Origin: Apium graveolens
Taxonomy: Eukaryota; Streptophyta; Magnoliopsida; Apiales; Apiaceae
Reading direction: 5' to 3'
NCBI RefSeq assembly: GCF_009905375.1
Contig: NC_133650.1
Coordinates: 297,041,957-297,105,956 of the forward strand
Length of the DNA stretch: 64,000 bases
Position numbers and translations under genes: made by a program. The notes under the pieces were generated by a model, which was given only the letters and a program-made list of their open reading frames with translations, did not search any database and had not been told where the DNA came from. Positions 58,839-64,000 of the stretch are shown here, one piece after another (the stretch's first letter is position 1; each line of letters begins with the position of its first letter).

Positions 58839-59054
58839 GGAGTTGCTCAAATGAGAACCCCAATTAAAATGAGATATGAGATCTAATCTCAACCATACAT
58901 TTTTATCCCTAAATCTAATTACAACCATACATTTTAATTTTATACTTCATCTCTTTTATCCACCTCTCTACCCACTGCACCCACCATCACTACCCATCAC
59001 CACCACGTACCAGCGGCTGCTTCGGCCGCCGTCATTCCGCCCCCGCATCTCAGA

Positions 59055-59055
59055 T

Positions 59056-59121
<66 letters not shown>

Positions 59122-59125
59122 CCTC
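59055..59125. repeat. (CT)n microsatellite
   Basis: About 30 CT units, then CCCT units. It is next to the insertion point of the solo LTR. Confidence 0.97.
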
Positions 59126-59131
59126 CCTCCC

Positions 59132-60471
59132 TGTTAGGTCCCAATTTGTTTGTAGAAGGGGGGGTTGAATGCAAACAATACCGTTTGATCGAATAAAATG
59201 CGGAATAAAAATGTGAAACAAAATTCAAGTTAAATAAAACTTTTATTAAACTTGAAAGGTGTTACAACTACGGTATCGGTTACAAGGGATTAATCTCAAA
59301 TCAATTATTACAAATCTAGAATAAATTCGACATAAACTTTTTCTATTTTTTGCAATTAAAAGATCAAATGCTAAATGCGATTTGAGATTAAGTTCTAGGG
59401 ATTTTAATCCGCTAGATTGATACACAAGAACAAGATAAATAATTCTAGTGGATTGGATTTAACTTTTTAATCTAGAATTTTGATCTTGAATAAAGCAGAT
59501 GAAGAATAAAATGTTGTGACTTTGTTTTCTGCTGCTTTTTCTCTTGACTTGTGTGTTCTGTATGTTGATATCTTTTGAATGTCTTCTGCTGCTTTTATTT
59601 AATCCAACAGTCGAGTAGAATGTATTGGCATGACAATCTCTTTGAGCTGGCAAGACAATCAGAATGAACTAGCAAGACTTTCGGTATGACTATCAATTGT
59701 CATACCGATTGTCATAGTAGTTCAAAATCAGATTGTCTTACTGAATTAAAAATAGATTTTAATGTAATAAAAAATCTGTTAAGACAATCCTTTTGAGTTA
59801 GCATGACTTTCGGTATGACTATTGATTGTCATACCGATTGTCATACTAATACAATCAGTTGTCTTTATGAATTAATAACAGATTTTAAATCAATTAAAAA
59901 CCTGAAAAACCTTAATATTAATTCTGAATTAATTAATCAATTAATTCAATTAATAAAATAAATTAATCTTTGCAGATAGAATTTATTCTCTTAATTAAAT
60001 TATATGACTTAATTAATTAATAGAGAATTAATACTAATCTTGAGCAGCATCCATTCTTCTGAATATCTTCTGAAAATCACTGAAATATATGAATCAATTC
60101 CACCACTTCACCGTTGACACTCGATGTACTGTCTGGTTCATGAGTGACTAACTTCCGTGATGTTTCTTCACGTCTTGACTTTGATTTTCTTCAGACTAAA
60201 TCCTTGTAATTAATTGATACCCTGACGAGATCTCTGTCACTTGGTTAAATCCACAATCTTGATTTATATCACTGAGGCTTGATCAATTTCTTGAGCTTCT
60301 TCCAGTGAATTAAGTCTTCAAGTCTGTAGATGAATAATGTTTCTTAACCCTTTGACAGATGTTACTTTGTGAGATCTATCTGACGATAGATCCACTATTT
60401 ACTTATTACATTCTTATTTGAGTTGAGTTAAATCCTCGAATATACAAATAGGCTATGCCATATGCCTTTCA
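59132..60471 (-). mobile_element. Solo Sirevirus-type LTR (1,340 bp) with 5-bp target duplication
   Basis: Starts TGTTAGGTCC and ends GCCTTTCA on the plus strand, flanked on both sides by CTCCC (59127-59131 and 60472-60476). There is no internal part, so it arose by recombination between two LTRs. The AGAAGGGGGGGTTGAATG block at 59154 matches the other two Sirevirus-type LTRs. The match CTCCC falls in CT-rich DNA, so the duplication alone is moderate evidence, but the TG...CA ends fit. Confidence 0.8.
59632..59842. repeat. GACAATC/GATTGTC and GGTATGAC/GTCATACC word array in the solo LTR
   Basis: GACAATC or its complement starts at 59632, 59654, 59707, 59731, 59783, 59824 and 59836. GGTATGAC and its complement form two hairpins, 59681-59690/59699-59708 and 59811-59819/59828-59836, with 8-base loops. 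The two hairpins belong to a duplicated block of about 130 bp. Confidence 0.85.
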
Positions 60472-61205
60472 CTCCCTCCTTCCAACTGCATCGTCATCAT
60501 TCATCACTTTTCCGACCAAACAATCGCGCGTCTCCATCGTACCGACCGGAGTTTCGTCGTTTTTCCGACGATTTAGTCAGATTATGTTCATTCGTCATTT
60601 AAATTATTTTGATTCAATATCAGGTAGCATGTTATTGATTTTTGTTCAATTTCCAGTGACTGTGTTTAAAATTGGCGATTTTTATGATATGAAGGGTTTG
60701 TTGTTAGTGGTGGTGATATGGTTGTTAGTCACTAAACACGTGCTAATAATACACACAAGTATACGAGTTCACAAGTAGTATAGAATCTTTTCTAGTTCGT
60801 TCCCACATAGACTGTATTGGTTAACTAATTAATTCACGCACTTAAGCAATAATGTATGGTTATTATTCAATGCTAAAACGATAACTAATTGAGGTTGTTT
60901 ATAACTAAGAATTAAACTAATAATTATAACTACGAGAATAAGATTGATCGAATTAATAATTATGACAAATATGAGATTCTAACTTCATTAAATACTTCAT
61001 CCAATAGCCTTATTGATCTTAACCTTAGCATGCAATGGTGATGACACTAATTAGATAACACGAAACTGATAAACGCCAACTTTCGTTGCGCAAGTACCAT
61101 ACTACCAGACATCTATAAAAGAGATAGAAGCTAAATAGACACCAATTATATTGAGACCCTATATGTCTATAGAATTTGACAACATAACGGTCTAAGCACA
61201 AGTTA
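60472..61205. other. Host sequence right of the solo LTR
   Basis: The first 150 bp (CGCGCGTCTCCATCGTACCG, GTTTCGTCGTTTTTCCGACG) continue the GC-rich sequence found left of the LTR (about 59000-59050), so a promoter, leader or first exon was probably interrupted. No complete gene could be built. Confidence 0.4.
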
Positions 61206-64000
61206 TGTGATATCCCGTATTTTCAGAATTATTATTATTAATATTTGAATATGTTTATGTGATTTTCTGATTTAGAAGGAATAAAATGGTGGATATTTTA
61301 TTCCTATTTGACGAGTTTGTGTTATTAATTGGTAATGTGCTAATTGTTGAGTGTTATATCGGTCCTTGTTAATATCTGAAAATATTTTCTTAAATGTATT
61401 AATTTCAAAAGTTTATTTGAAACCCGATCATTTATTGATATCGGTAAATTGAGTTCGTTTAGTAATATTAGGGATTGGATGGATATTATGTCTGCTATGT
61501 GTTGTATGTAATATTAATTGTGTGTGACTTAGTTGTGATTGAGGATTATTTGTATTATTAATTACTGAGTCGTATCATTTTGTTTTTGTCTTTAAAAGTG
61601 ATTTTATTGAAAATCTAATTTCATAAATATTTAAATTATCTTTCAAAAATATTTTTATGACTTTATAATTACAATAATTATTTTTGGGATTTTATAAAAT
61701 TTAGAAATCAATATTTCATCAATTATTTAGCCCTGTATGATTTTCTGATTTCATTTATTTATAAAACCTGTATTTAATTCTAGAATCCTTCAAAAATTAT
61801 GAAACTCATATTTATTTAAGTTTGGAATATTCTAAGAATTTTAAAATTATTTTGGGAATTTTCTGAGTTAGTTTCACCCGCGCGTCAATTCGTTTAGTTT
61901 AGAAAAACGGGTATAAATTACATTTCAGAAATTATTTTAAAATTACGAAATTTATGTTTTCATAAACTTCGGGATAATTATAATATTTTAAAACTATTTT
62001 TGTAATTTTCTAAAGTTGTTTTTCGTGCAGCTCGGTTCGTTAATTTTAAATCGCGGTCAGATAAATAACACGTATCAAATAGTTGGACACGTGTTATGCA
62101 AAGCAGATATACACGACTCCCATCCCTGTTCTTTTATTCCCGATCAAAACAATTTCTCTCTTGATTTATTTTTCTCTCTCTACAGTCTGTCTTCTCTTAC
62201 TCTCCCAATCCATCTCTCTCTCTCTCCCTTACTTTCCCTCTCCTTTCTCCTCTGTTTTATTCCTTTTCATTCTCGGATTTGCCCCGGCCTTCGGTAAGTT
62301 CAAGGCGGACTCAAATTCCGGCCGCCTTTGTTGATTTCCAGCTCGTTTCTGGGTTACAGTCGTGGATGTGCGTGCGTATTGTAAAGTGTGTGTGCGTGCG
62401 TTAGTGTTTATTTCTCTGTGTGTGTAATTGTGTATCTGTGTCCGTTTATTTCCGGTTGAATCCGGCGATTTTGCCGCCGTGGTTTCTGCTCTGTTTCTTT
62501 GTATGTATACACGCTCCCGCGTGTATGAATCTCCGAGTGGGGGTATTGTTATTGTGCTTCTTTGTTGCTATTTGCTTCGGCTGTAACCAGGTTGTTTTTC
62601 TGGGTTATTTTATTTGGAGCTATGCGTGTCCCGTTTGGAATTTTATTATTATTATTAATAATATTTTCTGCTAAAATATTTGAATCATATTTGTGATAAA
62701 AAAAAAAATAATAATAATAATAAGTTTCGTGCGGGAAGTTATAATAGCTAAGTGGTGAAATTCGCGTTGGAAACCCGAATTTAATCGGGTACCCGAGAAT
62801 TTTACCGCTGTCGGCGATGAGCCTCGGCGAGCCGACGGTGGACCGTGATGATATAATCTGAGTCCTACAATTATGAAAATAATAAAATATTATTAACAAA
62901 TAAAAATAGGATATTAATGTAATTGTATAGGTGTTGGGATTACGAATGTTGAATGATAAATTGTAATGATTGGATTGTTGGTTTGTTGATTGTTGAGACG
63001 TCGAGTTGTTCGACGGGTAGGCCGATAAACAGAGGATATGCTGCCCGAATTTTTGGAAATTAAATTCGAAAATGCGGGATGTACCCTGTAATTATCGGAA
63101 CGTCGAACGAGTATAAATAAGTATATACTTATATCTTGTGCGAAACCTGATTGTATGTTGTGGTGAATGTTCTGTCAAAATCCAGTAACCCTAGTTTCAT
63201 AAAATGACGAGTATGCGTATTTTCTGAAAACGAACACCAAACTGATTTCTCGAGAACGTGAACCCTGACTGTTGGGTGTGTTATTGTATTGTAATAATGT
63301 ATATAATTACGAGTCAGGTTTGATATCGAATGGGTAGATGTGTTATTGAGGATATGTCAAGCATACCTAGACGTCTAACATAGGGTATTTCGGCTCTGTA
63401 GGTATTAGTCAAAGGACTCATGAAGTGATATCGAACTAAAGATAATCTAGTGATCAGTCGACAAGCGCAGCGAGGTTCCCACTCGAAGGACCTGGGCATT
63501 GAAGTCGGGTCCAGGATAGCCAAATAGTAAAGCGATAAAGCTGAGTGTCTCGAATCGGTTCAAGGTCAATCAGAGATAGTTGTAATGCTCTGCAAGGCAA
63601 GTACACTAACCTCACTTATTATTCAAGTGACGTTTATTTCGATTCATATTATGCAAGTATCCCTGACTTCACTTATCGTTCAAGTGACGTTTATTTCAAA
63701 TCATATTATGCAAGTATTTCTATCATCACTTATTATTCAAGTGATCTTTATTTTGAATCGTATCATGCAAGTATTGTTTTCCCTATCTCAGTTTAGAATC
63801 GATAAATGGTTTACATATCGCTGAATTAAATAATTCTGTTTATGCAAGTATTCTTCTGCTGGAATAGCTAAGTGATTTTACTTATCCAATTATCGGATTT
63901 ATAAATGCTTTGGATTTTGAGAAAAGTGATTTGGTTGCGAATATTCCTACCCAAGAATTGGGGGAATAAAATTATTTCGGGTGTCGAGTATCATGACCCC
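61206..64000 (+). mobile_element. Probable long LTR of a Ty3 element, running off the right edge
   Basis: Begins GTGATATCCCGTATTTTCAG, a start I associate with long LTRs of the Tekay/Del group. It then has a promoter-like part with a CT-rich leader (62150-62260) and long non-coding DNA. No coding domain is present. The element body would lie outside the window, so type and orientation are tentative. Confidence 0.4.
63607..63783 (+). repeat. Three tandem copies of a unit of about 59 bp
   Basis: The unit CACTTATTATTCAAGTGACG then TTTATTTCGAATCATATTATGCAAGTAT-like sequence (given in consensus parts) occurs at about 63609-63667, 63668-63725 and 63726-63783. Each unit carries a CACTT...AAGTG inverted pair. 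Open frames here are by-products of the repeat. Confidence 0.85.

Noticed and set aside
58968..59228. Open frames with long Arg-Glu or Ser-Leu runs
   Set aside because: They are translations of the (CT)n microsatellite.
62016..62334. Small Ser/Leu-rich protein
   Set aside because: It is a CT-rich leader inside the probable LTR; the frame is compositional.
63545..63824. Open frame with a repeated TYYSSDVYF-like peptide
   Set aside because: It follows from the tandem repeat in non-coding LTR-like DNA; there is no homology or gene structure.

Overview
This is a eudicot nuclear genome window. Genes are intron-rich with GT-AG splice sites, intergenic DNA is AT-rich, and about half of the window is LTR retrotransposons plus small DNA elements. 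The retrotransposon families and third-ORF type fit an asterid, possibly an umbellifer, but the sequence alone does not prove the species. All coordinates and exon joins were derived by hand from splice sites and reading frames.

Layout. 1-11082: a minus-strand Sirevirus-type Ty1/copia element whose left end lies outside the window (5' LTR, PBS, gag, pol, and a third ORF of at least 1,223 codons). 12477-15768 (+): plastid glucose-6-phosphate/phosphate translocator, five exons. 16957-19902 (-): tryptophan synthase beta chain, five exons. 19903-22530: TSB promoter, diverged repeats, a Helitron-like element and microsatellites. 22531-25350 (-): a small non-autonomous Ty3-type element that keeps gag and a chromodomain but has no pol, cut at its right end by a second Sirevirus-type LTR (25351-27223). 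Non-coding retroelement sequence then runs to about 29.6 kb.

Gene cluster. 31215-34855 (+): DAWDLE/SNIP1-type FHA protein (ten coding exons). 35516-37208 (-): SGP1-type small GTPase (six exons). 38183-40417 (+): plant NEPRO-N/DUF4477-like protein (seven exons). 42924-43421 (+) and 43418-43891 (-): two related plant-specific unknown proteins, tail to tail with overlapping stop codons. 45125-45496: TORTIFOLIA1-like remnant. 47861-49529 (+): F-box/LRR/FBD gene with one frameshift.

Right part. 50322-55270 (-): decayed Ty3 chromovirus inserted in a roughly 258-bp tandem repeat. 59132-60471: solo Sirevirus-type LTR with a 5-bp target duplication. 61206-64000: probable long Ty3 LTR running off the window.

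The host genes look like ordinary housekeeping and regulatory genes and do not form a pathway. The main unexplained signal is in the retroelements. Each of the three Sirevirus-type LTRs carries its own short word repeated about 8-11 times. In the first element the word TCAACGGAT/ATCCGTTGA recurs in 28 exact copies (counted by eye) in the LTR, in the spacer before ORF3 and inside all three ORFs, often as inverted pairs. A second unusual signal is the Gag-chromodomain element without pol.
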